From Panacibacter ginsenosidivorans (GTDB lineage Bacteria > Bacteroidota > Bacteroidia > Chitinophagales > Chitinophagaceae), in NCBI RefSeq assembly GCF_007971225.1, contig NZ_CP042435.1, positions 4,033,501-4,097,500 of the forward strand: a DNA stretch of 64,000 bases. Reading direction: 5' to 3'. A model generated the notes under the pieces. It did not search any database. It was given only the letters and a program-made list of their open reading frames with translations, and was not told the DNA's origin. Below, in pieces: positions 10,006 through 19,500 of this stretch. The number at the start of each line of letters is the position of its first letter. The stretch's first letter is position 1. The translations under genes were made by a program, and so were the position numbers.

Positions 10006-10602
10006 ATGAATAAGTTTTTACTCGGTTTAAATCTGGTTCTTGTTATTGCTGTTGGAGTGTTGTACTACATGTATTTTGATTATACAAGAAGTGACATTCA
10101 TGACAGGCAACATGCGCAGGCTGCTGCTGCAAACACATTCAAGATCGCTTATTTTGAACTGGACTCTTTGCAAACAAACTACGAATACTACAAAGAGGTG
10201 AAGGATTATCTTACCAAAAAAGATTCGGATTATGGTCAGCAATTGAATGCTATTAGAAACAGGTATCAAAATAAACTGAAAGAATATCAGGATAAGGGCC
10301 CCACGCTTTCTCAAAGTCAGCAGAGCGATTATGAACAACAACTGATGAAACTTCAGAACGATTATCAAACCACCGAAGCAAACATCAATTCTGAAATGCA
10401 GGCAGAGATGCTGGAAAAACTGCAAGGGGTAAAAATGAAGATCCAGGATTTTCTCAAAGCATACTGCGCCAATAAAGGCTATGCATATGTATTTGCATCA
10501 AGTAAAGATGATGATATTTATTATAAGGATACCATCAGGAACATTACCGACAGTATCATAATCGGTCTAAACGAGCAATACAAAGCATCAAAGACCAAAT
10601 AA
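10006..10602 (+). CDS. OmpH/Skp-like periplasmic chaperone
   Basis: The 198-residue protein begins with a hydrophobic signal or anchor (FLLGLNLVLVIAVGVLYYMY) and continues as a glutamine-rich, charged coiled coil at about residues 50-150, the pattern of OmpH/Skp chaperones that escort outer-membrane proteins through the periplasm. The sequence FKIAYFELDSLQTNYEYYKEV at the start of the mature domain is typical. It is a single gene with its own terminator and no bam or lpx neighbour, so it may be a paralogue of the main Skp. Confidence 0.8.
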   Translation: MNKFLLGLNLVLVIAVGVLYYMYFDYTRSDIHDRQHAQAAAANTFKIAYFELDSLQTNYEYYKEVKDYLTKKDSDYGQQLNAIRNRYQNKLKEYQDKGPTLSQSQQSDYEQQLMKLQNDYQTTEANINSEMQAEMLEKLQGVKMKIQDFLKAYCANKGYAYVFASSKDDDIYYKDTIRNITDSIIIGLNEQYKASKTK

Positions 10603-10626
10603 GTTCAAACATATTTTATATCTTCA

Positions 10627-10660
10627 AATCCCGTTGTATTATGCAACGGGATTTTGTTTA
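10627..10660 (+). terminator. Intrinsic terminator after the OmpH-like gene
   Basis: The arms AATCCCGTTG (10627-10636) and CAACGGGATT (10644-10653) are perfect complements around a 7-base loop and run into TTTTGTTT. Confidence 0.9.
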
Positions 10661-10689
10661 TCAAGTAATTGACCTTTTAAATAAATCAC

Positions 10690-12159
10690 ATGTCAGAACA
10701 CGCCTCCAGTTTTAAACCGGCATTAGGCTTAATGGATGCAACAATGATCGTTGCAGGTAGTATGATCGGCTCGGGTATTTTTATTGTAAGTGCAGACATA
10801 ACAAGAAATGTAGGTAGTGCCGGCTGGTTAATAGTGGTGTGGGCAATAACAGGTTTTATGACGTTGACCGCTGCGTTAAGTTACGGAGAACTCAGTGGCA
10901 TGTTTCCCAAAGCAGGCGGTCAATATGTTTATTTAAAAGAAGCATACAATCCGCTCATTGCGTTCTTATATGGCTGGAGTTTTTTCGCCGTGATACAAAC
11001 AGGAACCATTGCTGCTGTTGGTGTGGCGTTCTCAAAATTTGCCGCCTATTTAATTCCTGCACTAAGCGAAGACAATAAACTCATCAGAATTCCTACAAGT
11101 ATTGATGCCTGCGGGCAACAATCTTACTTTACCATCAGCGCTGCGCAATTTGTATCCATAGGTATTATCGCATTGCTTACTTATACGAATACAAAAGGTG
11201 TAAAGAGTGGTAAATGGATCCAGAATATTTTTACCGGTACAAAGCTGCTTTCATTATTTGGGTTGATCCTTGCAGGCTTTATTGCATTTAAGCCAGAAGT
11301 CTGGAATGCCAACTGGGCACATGCGTGGACTGCAACAAAAGAATCATTGATCAATGTCTGCAATCCTGCAGAAGGATTTAATATTACCGGCATTACAGGT
11401 GCTGCATTGTTTGGCGGCATTGCGGCAGGTATGGTAGGCTCAGTATTCAGCAGCGATGCATGGAACAACGTTACATTCATTGCAGGCGAAATAAAAAATC
11501 CTGCACGAAACATTGGCCTCAGTTTATTCCTTGGAACACTCATCGTTACGGTTATTTATGTATCTACCAATCTCATGTATGTTTCGGTACTGCCCATGAA
11601 TGAAATTGCACATGCAGCAAAAGACCGTGTGGCCGTTTCTGCGGCGAACGTAATCTTTGGAAACATCGGCACTTATGTAATTGCAGTTATGATCATGATC
11701 TCTACATTCGGTTGCAACAATGGTTTGATACTTGCCGGTGCACGTGTGTATTACACCATGGCAAAAGATAAACTGTTCTTTAAAAATGCAGGTACACTCA
11801 ACGCAAATGCAGTACCACAGTGGTCTTTGTGGGCACAGTTCATTGTGGCATCTATTCTTTGTTTAAGTGGTAAGTATGGCGACCTGCTCGATATGATCTC
11901 ATTTGTTGCCGTAATATTTTATGTGCTTACTATTCTTGGCATCTTCATTTTACGCAAAAAAATGCCAAACATCGAAAGGCCTTATAAAGCATTTGGATAT
12001 CCTTTCTTACCCGCATTATATATTGTTATGGGTATTACGTTTTGCGTGTTACTTATTATTTATAAACCGCAATTTACCTGGCCGGGATTGATCATTACAT
12101 TAATTGGTATACCGCTTTATTATATTGCTGTTGCCGGAAATAAAAAGAGTGTGGAGTAA
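10690..12159 (+). CDS. APC-family amino acid permease
   Basis: The 489 residues hold about twelve hydrophobic segments. The first carries GSMIGSGIFIVSADI, the substrate-binding GSGIF motif of the amino acid-polyamine-organocation family, and KAGGQYVYLKEAYNPLIAFLYG is the following conserved block. It should import or exchange amino acids across the inner membrane; the substrate cannot be read from sequence. It starts shortly after a terminator and ends just before a dispersed repeat, so it is probably monocistronic. Confidence 0.88.
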   Translation: MSEHASSFKPALGLMDATMIVAGSMIGSGIFIVSADITRNVGSAGWLIVVWAITGFMTLTAALSYGELSGMFPKAGGQYVYLKEAYNPLIAFLYGWSFFAVIQTGTIAAVGVAFSKFAAYLIPALSEDNKLIRIPTSIDACGQQSYFTISAAQFVSIGIIALLTYTNTKGVKSGKWIQNIFTGTKLLSLFGLILAGFIAFKPEVWNANWAHAWTATKESLINVCNPAEGFNITGITGAALFGGIAAGMVGSVFSSDAWNNVTFIAGEIKNPARNIGLSLFLGTLIVTVIYVSTNLMYVSVLPMNEIAHAAKDRVAVSAANVIFGNIGTYVIAVMIMISTFGCNNGLILAGARVYYTMAKDKLFFKNAGTLNANAVPQWSLWAQFIVASILCLSGKYGDLLDMISFVAVIFYVLTILGIFILRKKMPNIERPYKAFGYPFLPALYIVMGITFCVLLIIYKPQFTWPGLIITLIGIPLYYIAVAGNKKSVE

Positions 12160-12167
12160 TATTTTTT

Positions 12168-12222
12168 TGAGTCCGGCACTTGATCTTTTATGGCATCGCC
12201 TGTTGCGTCGCACCCTTGTGCT
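12168..12222 (+). repeat. Single v1 arm of the dispersed intergenic repeat
   Basis: This is a well-preserved copy running from GAGTCCGGCAC through GGCATCGCC to the core TTGCGTCGCACCCTTGTGC (12203-12221). It sits between the stop of the permease and the end of the convergent cupin gene. Confidence 0.92.
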
Positions 12223-12253
12223 GATGAATTTTTATTGTACAAATAGCAGATGT

Positions 12254-12706
12254 TTATAGCGGAACATTATACTGGTCATACTTATTATAAAATGCTTCTG
12301 TCTCTTCAGCATTTAAGATCATTTCACCATTTACAATTTGTGCGAGTTCAATAAAAAAATCATCTCTGTTCCTGCTATCAGAAAATGCTATCATGACGCG
12401 GCTGTTAGGTGCTTTTGAACGAAAGCCATGAATAGTATAAGGAGGAATTACCAGTGAATCACCTTTGCCTAAAACGTATTCATCCTTATCTAAGTAAAAA
12501 TAAAACTCACCTTCCAGCACTGTAAATGTTTCTGTTATCAGTTTATGATAATGCACACTTTTATTTTGCTGATGATTTTTAAATAATGCTTCATACAGGC
12601 AAACTTTTCCATCTGTATCATAAGATGAAATGTGAAAAGTGTATTCACTGTTTGCAGTCTTTGTTCCTTTTTTATTTGATGTAAGAATTACTTTTCCTGT
12701 ACTCAT
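12254..12706 (-). CDS. Cupin-domain protein
   Basis: This 150-residue protein has a single cupin barrel. Motif 1 is seen around SVHYHKLITETFTVLEGEF and motif 2 around GDSLVIPPYTIHGF, with His residues placed to bind a metal. There is no signal peptide. Cupins of this size act as small-molecule binding or isomerising enzymes or as sensors; nothing here fixes the substrate. It may be cotranscribed with the two genes upstream on the same strand. Confidence 0.75.
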   Translation of the reverse strand: MSTGKVILTSNKKGTKTANSEYTFHISSYDTDGKVCLYEALFKNHQQNKSVHYHKLITETFTVLEGEFYFYLDKDEYVLGKGDSLVIPPYTIHGFRSKAPNSRVMIAFSDSRNRDDFFIELAQIVNGEMILNAEETEAFYNKYDQYNVPL

Positions 12707-12776
12707 AAAATTGGTGCAATTAGCATTTATGATATTTCTTTTTTCTCAAAGTTAGGCCTTCATATGCTCGAAAATT

Positions 12777-13439
12777 TCAGGGCATATTTTTTATAACCAG
12801 GTTAGAGAAATCGCCGTCAGAATTATTACCCACCCAAAAACCTATTTTCCCTTCTGGCGCATGTGTTAATGGCTGAACAGAAAGACATGGCTCTGTGTCT
12901 GCATTTACAAATGCAGTAATGCTATTATTCTCCACAATGACCTTTACATGAAACCAACTGTTAGGATCAACTACAGATAAAAGAGCATGCTCATATTTGT
13001 CGGGATAAGTTTCCCGTAAGTAAGACCAGTCATATTTTGGGAGAGAGATATATTGAACAGCATGTTTTTTTCTTACAGGGTCTGCTGCCTGAAAATTAAA
13101 CGGACGAAAGTAAACTCCTTCAAAGGTGCTGTCGTTAACGCCGTGAAATGCAATACCCACAAAGCTTTGTTGTAAAAGATCTTTACCTTTTACATCAAAT
13201 TCAATTGTACCTTTTGTAAAATGTAAACCTTTTATCCAAATAACACCGTCCCCGGGTTTAGCATCTAAATGAATAATTGGTTTGCCTTGTGCGTCTTTTG
13301 ACAATGTAGCAGTCCTGTTAACAGTTTGCAACTTTGATTTATCTGATAAATCTGCGCTGATAATTTTTTGTTGTGCTAAACAATGCAAACTGAAATTCAT
13401 CGAAAAGCACAGCAGAGCTGAAACTAATATTTTATTCAT
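12777..13439 (-). CDS. Secreted concanavalin-like (LamG/3-keto-disaccharide hydrolase-type) protein
   Basis: A signal peptide (MNKILVSALLCFSMNFSLHCLAQ) precedes about 195 residues of beta-rich sequence. The blocks GTIEFDVKGKD, FVGIAFHGVND, WFHVKVIVENNSITAFVN and GKIGFWVGNNSDGDFSNLVI are those of jelly-roll domains in the LamG and 3-keto-disaccharide hydrolase group, which bind or cleave sugars. It is probably exported to the periplasm or outer membrane. Catalytic residues cannot be assigned with confidence. Confidence 0.65.
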   Translation of the reverse strand: MNKILVSALLCFSMNFSLHCLAQQKIISADLSDKSKLQTVNRTATLSKDAQGKPIIHLDAKPGDGVIWIKGLHFTKGTIEFDVKGKDLLQQSFVGIAFHGVNDSTFEGVYFRPFNFQAADPVRKKHAVQYISLPKYDWSYLRETYPDKYEHALLSVVDPNSWFHVKVIVENNSITAFVNADTEPCLSVQPLTHAPEGKIGFWVGNNSDGDFSNLVIKNMP

Positions 13440-13457
13440 AAGAGAATTTTTTATGAT

Positions 13458-13847
13458 CTAAATATTGGGTCTTCCAAAAAATAAAGTATAGCCATCTGCG
13501 TCTGCAACTTCAAATCCACGCAAGCCATCCTCGTCATTACGAAGAGGTTGATGAAAAGTTATATCACGTGAGCTATATTCTTCGAACAATGCATCCGGAT
13601 CTGCTGCGGAAATATATGCATCCCAGCGCGCCCATTCGTGGCGTGTATGATTTGGAATGGGTTTTATTTCCGGAGCAATTTCCTTAAGAAAAATAGAAAT
13701 ATTATCCCGACCAACAATAGCCCAAAAGGGATCGCCATCAGGACCCATATACCTTATTTTAAAACCAAGTTTATCTACATAGAATGCAACCGAAGTTTTT
13801 AGACTTTCAACAATGAAAGATGGTGATATGTAGGTGAGGTTTGACAT
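13458..13847 (-). CDS. VOC-family (glyoxalase/bleomycin-resistance-like) protein
   Basis: The 129 residues form the paired beta-alpha-beta-beta-beta modules of the vicinal oxygen chelate family: SLKTSVAFYVDKLGFKIRYMG, then FWAIVGRDNISIFLKEI, then a C-terminal GLRGFEVADADGYTLFFGRP. Members bind a metal or sequester small molecules. The 5' end of this gene is duplicated as a truncated copy at 15503-15619, so the locus has been rearranged. It starts 18 bp before the secreted jelly-roll gene. Confidence 0.82.
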   Translation of the reverse strand: MSNLTYISPSFIVESLKTSVAFYVDKLGFKIRYMGPDGDPFWAIVGRDNISIFLKEIAPEIKPIPNHTRHEWARWDAYISAADPDALFEEYSSRDITFHQPLRNDEDGLRGFEVADADGYTLFFGRPNI

Positions 13848-13930
13848 TACATCAATTTTTAAAATAAGTAAATGCTAAGCACAGGTCAGAAACATGTGCT
13901 AGTTTAGGGAAAACTTTCCTAAAAATTCCT

Positions 13931-13938
13931 ATATATTT
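13931..13938 (+). promoter_or_regulatory. Candidate -7 promoter box for the lipoprotein gene
   Basis: TATATTTG matches the TAnnTTTG box of Bacteroidota promoters and lies 31 bases before the ATG at 13970. A clear -33 TTTG is lacking. Confidence 0.3.
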
Positions 13939-13969
13939 GATTTTATTTTTTCAACCATAAATACTTTAT

Positions 13970-14443
13970 ATGTCTATCAGATTTTCTTCTTGTTTTTGTT
14001 TATCATTTTTACTTATCATAGCCTGCTCAAAAGATAATAATACCGGTCCCGCAACACCCGATTATGTTAAAGCTACAGGTGATTGGTCTTCACAAAACAT
14101 AACCGACAAGGGTGAAAGCTATGTACTTAATTATAATGCAATTACCACCCCTTGCCTCAGTGATAACAAATATGAATTTAATACAGGCGCAACAGGAAGA
14201 TATTACTATGCCGGATCAGATACATGTTACCTCTTTCAGCAAGGCTCGTTGTCTGTAATTTCAGGAATACCAGGCGATGACGATTCGTTTACATGGCAGC
14301 AAAAAAATGATACTGTTTTTATTAGTTACAATATTGGTGGCAGAGATACTGGTATTCTAAGTAATACCGGCGGTGAAGATTACCTTACGATAACTAATCA
14401 TGCCAGTTCTACAAAAACATATACTATTATCTGCAAAAGGTAA
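13970..14443 (+). CDS. Small lipoprotein with lipocalin-like beta-rich domain
   Basis: The 157 residues start with a lipoprotein signal ending LLIIACSKDNN, with the acylated Cys at about residue 19. The remainder is rich in Ser, Thr, Gly and Tyr, begins with GDWSSQNITDKGESYVLNY and has paired cysteines (TPCLSDN, DTCYLF, IICKR), a pattern found in lipocalin-like Bacteroidota lipoproteins that sit in the outer membrane. Its function is unknown. It is flanked by the duplicated VOC sequences. Confidence 0.65.
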   Translation: MSIRFSSCFCLSFLLIIACSKDNNTGPATPDYVKATGDWSSQNITDKGESYVLNYNAITTPCLSDNKYEFNTGATGRYYYAGSDTCYLFQQGSLSVISGIPGDDDSFTWQQKNDTVFISYNIGGRDTGILSNTGGEDYLTITNHASSTKTYTIICKR

Positions 14444-14529
14444 TACATAAACAGGTAGAGTAAAGCATGTATAGCAAGAAGTGATTCATAATTGCAACAA
14501 AGGCACAGGAAGCTAACGCACAACTCCGC

Positions 14530-14585
14530 CGCCTCATTCCTGCGCCATCACCCCGTTTATATTCTTAGACTAACTGGGAGGTTTG
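14530..14585 (+). repeat. Direct repeat, left copy, flanking the ATP-grasp gene
   Basis: The stretch from CTCATTCCT through TTATATTCTTA (14557-14567) to a downstream AAC block is repeated in the same orientation at about 15703-15757, also with TTATATTCTTA (15730-15740). The two copies bracket the ATP-grasp gene and the VOC remnant. Confidence 0.4.
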
Positions 14586-14628
14586 TTTGCATTTGATATT
14601 TAAGTTTTTAGAAGACTAAATTTGTTTA

Positions 14629-15444
14629 ATGAACGAAAAGTATAAAAATATTCAATGGGTTGTGCAACGTAACCTGACAAGTCAATCTGATTTTAAGGAG
14701 TTAAAGGATTCTTGTCTGGAAATCGGTATTCCGTTTATTGAACTTGATATAATTCCTTTTACTAATGAACTCCCGAGATTTAATAGAAGTCGCCATTCAA
14801 TAATATATGGGTCAACTACTTTTAACGCTTTAGCATTAAAAGATGATAACCTTCGTTGCGGACTTTTCTTTGATGAAGTTACTTTTTCTATTGAGAACTA
14901 CATTGAAAAATGGGGTTGTCACATGCTTAATTATGATGCCTCTGTTATAACCTTTAAAGAATTAATTGATGATAACAAGTATAACCCGGATAAATTATTG
15001 TTTATTCGCCCAAATGATGATAGCAAATCGTTTGCAGGTGAGGTCAAAAGATTTGATGAGATAGGGGAATGGTATAAAAAGCTTAAAATAGTTGGAAACA
15101 CAAATCTTTCTCTTGAAAGCAAGATTATCGTATCAGAGCCTTATAATATTCATTATGAATGGAGACTTTGGATCGTCAATAAAAAAGTTATTGCAGCGTC
15201 AAAATATAGAGAATATTTTAAGTTGAGAAAAGAACAAGGGTGCCCTGATGACGTTTTATATTTTGCTGAGGAAAGATGTCAGGAATATACTCCTCATAAT
15301 GTTTTTGTAATGGACATATGTTTGTGCGGTGATGACTATTTTATTGTTGAATGCGGTTGCATGAATGGTGCTGGTTTTTATAAAGCGGATATTCACAAGA
15401 TTGTAACCAATGTTACTGATTATTTTTTGTCAACTATCTCATAA
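14629..15444 (+). CDS. ATP-grasp domain protein (R2K-like)
   Basis: The 271-residue protein has no signal peptide. The blocks LLFIRPNDDSKSFAGEV (about residues 124-140), EWRLWIVNKKVIAASKYR (about 182-199) and FVMDIC...FIVECGCMNGAGFY near the C-terminus are the nucleotide- and metal-binding elements of ATP-grasp ligases, closest in style to the R2K clade seen in phage and mobile contexts. Such enzymes join an amino group to a carboxylate using ATP. The gene is isolated and surrounded by duplicated sequence, which points to acquisition. Its substrate is unknown. Confidence 0.65.
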   Translation: MNEKYKNIQWVVQRNLTSQSDFKELKDSCLEIGIPFIELDIIPFTNELPRFNRSRHSIIYGSTTFNALALKDDNLRCGLFFDEVTFSIENYIEKWGCHMLNYDASVITFKELIDDNKYNPDKLLFIRPNDDSKSFAGEVKRFDEIGEWYKKLKIVGNTNLSLESKIIVSEPYNIHYEWRLWIVNKKVIAASKYREYFKLRKEQGCPDDVLYFAEERCQEYTPHNVFVMDICLCGDDYFIVECGCMNGAGFYKADIHKIVTNVTDYFLSTIS

Positions 15445-15502
15445 TTTAATTAGGAATAGAAGCGAGGCGCAATGTCCCTGCGGAGACATTACGAAGAAAG
15501 AA

Positions 15503-15619
15503 GGTCTCCATCTGGCCAATATACCTGATTTCAAAACCAAGTTTTTCTATATAAAATGAAACTGAAGTTTTTAAACTTGCAACAATGAAAGAAGGTGATA
15601 TGTAGGTGAGGTTTGACAT
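15503..15619 (-). pseudogene. Truncated, frameshifted copy of the VOC gene 5' end
   Basis: Starting at ATG 15619 the frame reads MSNLTYISPSFIVASLKTSV, almost identical to the intact VOC protein at 13458-13847. After about 33 residues (EIRYIG) a one-base loss shifts the frame, and similarity ends soon after at GGAGAC/CTT. Only about 117 bp of the gene remain. The promoter-proximal bases GTAGGTGAGGTTTGACAT are also identical to the intact gene. Confidence 0.85.
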
Positions 15620-15657
15620 TGATTATGTTTTGATGGTGATAAAAGTTAATTTATATA

Positions 15658-15681
15658 ATGGTGCGTGAGAACACGCACCAT
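15658..15681. repeat. Perfect 10-bp hairpin
   Basis: ATGGTGCGTG and CACGCACCAT are perfect complements around AGAA. No T-run follows on either strand, so it is not a classical terminator. It lies between the VOC remnant and the 3' end of the next minus-strand gene. The interval 15445-15755 holds only this hairpin, the remnant and the right flanking repeat. Confidence 0.6.
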
Positions 15682-15702
15682 GGCGGAGTTAACAAAAATC
15701 AT

Positions 15703-15757
15703 AGCTCTCATTCCTTACTAACATTTCTCTTATATTCTTAAGCCAACCGAAGTATTT
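15703..15757 (+). repeat. Direct repeat, right copy, flanking the ATP-grasp gene
   Basis: It is the partner of the copy at 14530-14585, sharing CTCATTCCT and TTATATTCTTA at the same spacing. It overlaps the stop codon of the following minus-strand gene. Confidence 0.4.
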
Positions 15758-16364
15758 AAAATGCAGTTATGTTTCTCGAATTATGATTAAATCGAAATGA
15801 TAATTTCTTAGGACAAATATTGTCTGCAGTTATTAAAACATTAAAAATAAAATCTCGGTTGCCAGCTTTCAAAACAATTCTTGAAGAATTTTTTAATTTT
15901 TCATCAAAGAATCCTTGTTCGGAAGAAACTTCAATCGCATCGTCTGGGTTGTTTACATGATAGCGGACAAAATTTATATCAGGAGCTTCACCTTGATTAA
16001 TGTCTATATTCGGCGCAATTTGATTATTCACATTTTTAGACCATGATAACATCCCAAAGTCAACAGCAGAATCCGAACAAAAAAAGCTTATTCTAAAATT
16101 TTCTTGTTTAACTATGTCCGAAGCATCATTATCAATTGTCACATAAGCATACACATTTTTTAAAGTCGAAAAAGTCTTATTAAACAATCTTAGATTGTAT
16201 ACGCTATATGTATTTTCCTTTCTTTGTTCTAGCGTAACTTTTATAAGGAGTTTGTTAAAGTATCGTGGTATTGCATACTTGACGAAAGGAATAACAATTC
16301 CTGCAGCGATAGCGCCTAGTATAGCAGTCCAGAAAATAACCGTGTATGATGTATGCTGTACCAT
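15756..16364 (-). CDS. Single-pass membrane protein of unknown function
   Basis: The 202 residues start with one membrane helix (VIFWTAILGAIAAGIVIPFV, about residues 9-28) followed by a basic stretch and a soluble beta-rich domain of about 165 residues. I do not recognise the domain. It sits beside the cassette-like patch with the ATP-grasp gene and may belong to the same acquired segment. Confidence 0.5.
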   Translation of the reverse strand: MVQHTSYTVIFWTAILGAIAAGIVIPFVKYAIPRYFNKLLIKVTLEQRKENTYSVYNLRLFNKTFSTLKNVYAYVTIDNDASDIVKQENFRISFFCSDSAVDFGMLSWSKNVNNQIAPNIDINQGEAPDINFVRYHVNNPDDAIEVSSEQGFFDEKLKNSSRIVLKAGNRDFIFNVLITADNICPKKLSFRFNHNSRNITAF

Positions 16365-16529
16365 AGGCTAATCTAATAATTTTTTTGTTCTCACAGGGTT
16401 ACCCGCAGGGAACTCTGTGATTCATGAATCATTATTTCAAATCCACAGCTTTCCTTTCAGATAACGCTGTGGCAACACTGAAGTTTTAAACAATAGTAAA
16501 ATTTTCAATTGCTACTTAGAAAACTAAAA

Positions 16530-16588
16530 GTACAAGTGTGCGACGCAAGAACCGATGCCATGAAATACTAAAGCTTAGTACATAAAAA
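16530..16588 (-). repeat. Single v1 arm of the dispersed intergenic repeat
   Basis: It reads GTACAAGTGTGCGACGCAAG and then GATGCCATGA. The distal end (AAGCTTAGTACATAAAA) has lost the CCGG motif. It sits just beyond the stop of the tricorn-like protease gene. Confidence 0.85.
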
Positions 16589-16590
16589 TT

Positions 16591-19500
16591 TTACTTTATC
16601 TCTTTCATTAATTCATTAACTGCGGCCTCGAGTTGCTGGTCTTGTCCTTTGCTTACTTTATCGTATTCGTTCATGAGTTGTATGTCTGGTACGGTCTGGT
16701 GATTTTCTAAATAGCCGCCGGTGGTTACACTTTTTACACCCATTGGCGGTACACCCCAACGCATACTTTCGTCCTGCAACGTTTCCCAGGCTGCAAAAGT
16801 GCATGTGCCCGGAACCGGCATGCCCACCAGCTTTCCGAGCTTGAGATCTTCGTAACTGAACGCAAAGCAATGACCATCGCTGTAGTTGCTTTCATTGGCA
16901 AGCGCAATGCTTGGCTTGGTCCAGCGGAAACTTGGTTCGTAATACCAAACGCGGCTATCGCTTGTATTTACAAGATATGTTTTGCCGCTGAGGAACATGG
17001 CGAGATCGCTTACAAGATCACCACCACCATTGTTGCGTGTGTCAACAACCAGCGCTTTTTTATCTGCAAATTTTCCAAGCACATCTCCGAACATATTGCG
17101 GTATGCATAATCGTTCATGCCGGGAATATGCACATAACCAAGCGTGCCATTGCTGAGTTTCGCAACTTCATCTTCGTTGCGTTTTACCCAACGTTTGTAG
17201 AGCAGTGTATTTTGCTCTCCAAGAGAAATTGGTTTGATGGTATATTCTTTTTTGCTTTTATCTGCAGGATTGGTAACAGAGATCAATACATTTTTTCCTG
17301 CTTTGCGATTTAGGAATTGTGCGAGGTCTTTATCTGCGGTAATTGTTTCTCCATCTATCTGTTCAATGATCATTCCGGGTTTTATGCTGAGACCGGCTTT
17401 ATCAAGCGGACCATCTTTTATAACTTCTACGATCTTTACACCATCGCCTTTGTAGGCATTATCATAGAATGCACCAAGCGCTGCTGTTGCATCCCCGTTA
17501 GGATCATTTTTGAAATAAGATGCACCGCAATGTGATACATTTAATTCGCCAAGCATCTCGCTCATCAGTTCTGCAAAATCATAATTATCGCCGATGGAGG
17601 GAAGAAATTTCCTGTAGTTGTTACCGAGCCAATCCCAATCTGCACCATGATAACCCGAAGTATAAAATGTTTCTTTTGTTCTGCGCCATACATGCTCAAA
17701 CATAAAGGCACGTTCTTTGGCAACATCAAGCGTCATTTCACTTTTTATTTTTACGCCATCTGCTTTGCCGCTCGAAGGATCAATTTTGCTAATGCTGCCA
17801 TTTGCATTCACGAAAATATTTTTCTGCTCTTTATCCCATTGTATAGATCCGTAATCTGCATTTAGCGATGACAGGATTTTTGTTTCTTTTGTTTTAAGAT
17901 CTGTTGTCCAGAGATTATAACCATCTTCAAACTTTGCGAGATAATATAAGCTTGTTCCATCTTTTGAAACAAGCGCATCGGCAATATCTGCAGAAGCAAT
18001 GGTAAGTTTTACTTTGCGTAATTGCAGTCCATCCCAATCAATAAGAACAGTATCTCTTTTTTCTACTTTCTTTTTTGTAGTGTCAGCTTTTGCTGCTTCG
18101 TCTTCTTTATCTTTTAATAATGCCGCTTCATCTTTACTAAGTTTAAACTTATCAAACGCATCCTGTGTAAAGAACATGGCATATACGTCATACTGCGAAC
18201 CACCACTGTTGGCACGGCTTTTCAAGCCTTCGCGATCGCTGAACCATAGCATCATTTTACCACCCATTGCCCATTTGGGAGATACATCACTAAAACCACT
18301 TTGTGTAAGATTGGTAATCTTGCCTTTTCCATCAGCAGCTATTAAACCTACTTCACTGTAAGAAGTTCCTTCGGGTGAATATTGAACAAGCAGCCATTTA
18401 CTATCAGGGCTCCATTGAAAGTATTGATCGTTATCGCCCATACTCACCAACTCTTTTGGAGTAAGCAGTGTGCGCACCTGTTTACTTGCGATGTTGTATA
18501 TCTTCAATGTGTTCCTGTTCTCGATGAATGCAATTTCTTTTCCATCCGGGGAATATGCAGGTTCATAATTTTCTTTATCGTTTACAATGATGGGTGTTTC
18601 TTTTAGAAGTGTGGAAGCATAGAAATATAATTCATCCTTGCGCTGCATTTCTGTCTGATAAATTTTCCAGCTATTATCGCGTTCGCTGGCATACAACAAA
18701 GATTTACCATCAGGCGAAAAACTTACACTGGTTTCCTGTTCGGGAGTGTTGGTAATTCTTTTAGTTGTGCTGCCTTCAACAGATGTTGTAAATACTTCTC
18801 CACGAAAAATAAACGCTACTTCCTTTCCATTTGGTGAAACTGCTAACTCTTTTACATTACCACTTACCTGCAAAATTTTTTCATTGTTGTATTTATCATC
18901 TGTTGCAATCGTGATGTTTAATTTTTGAGCTTCGCCGCTGCCTTTTGTATAGATGTCTCCGTTCTGACTAAAGCACAACGTGCCATCATTTGCAATACTT
19001 AGGAAACGAACAGGATTCGTTTTAAAATTTGTAACGGCTTTTGCAGATGAAGGATCATTCAACTGCATAGTGTAAATATTGAAGCTGCCACTGGCTTCAG
19101 TTAAATAATACATTGATTTTTCATCACCCGTAAAAACAGGGTTCCTGTCTTCACCTGCAAATGTGGTTATCTTTGTGTGCTTACCTGTTACTGCGTCATA
19201 GATCCATATATCTCTTGCAACAGATGATGTATGATGTTTGCGTAATGGATTTTCCTGTCCTTTTCTATCTTCATAGATCATGGTGTTGCCATTCTTGCTA
19301 AACCTTACATTTTCCGCAGGCGTTGTAAGTATTTGCTCTACACGACCGCCATTTACAGAAACTTTATACAACTCCTGCATGTAACCTGAAGGAAACTGCC
19401 TGTTATCTGCAGCGTCCATTCTTGCAGCACCGAAGATTACATATTTGTCATCTGGACTAAAATCATAAGGTACTTCGCCAACGGAATAATAAGTCAAACG

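Noticed and set aside
14500-14590. Integron attC-like site next to the ATP-grasp gene
   Set aside because: CTAACGC and AACTCCGCC are suggestive, but the RYYYAAC/GTTRRRY simple-site pair with correct spacing is not found and there is no integrase.
14617-14624. TAAATTTG as the promoter -7 box of the ATP-grasp gene
   Set aside because: It ends 4 bases before the ATG, which would place the transcript start inside the coding region.
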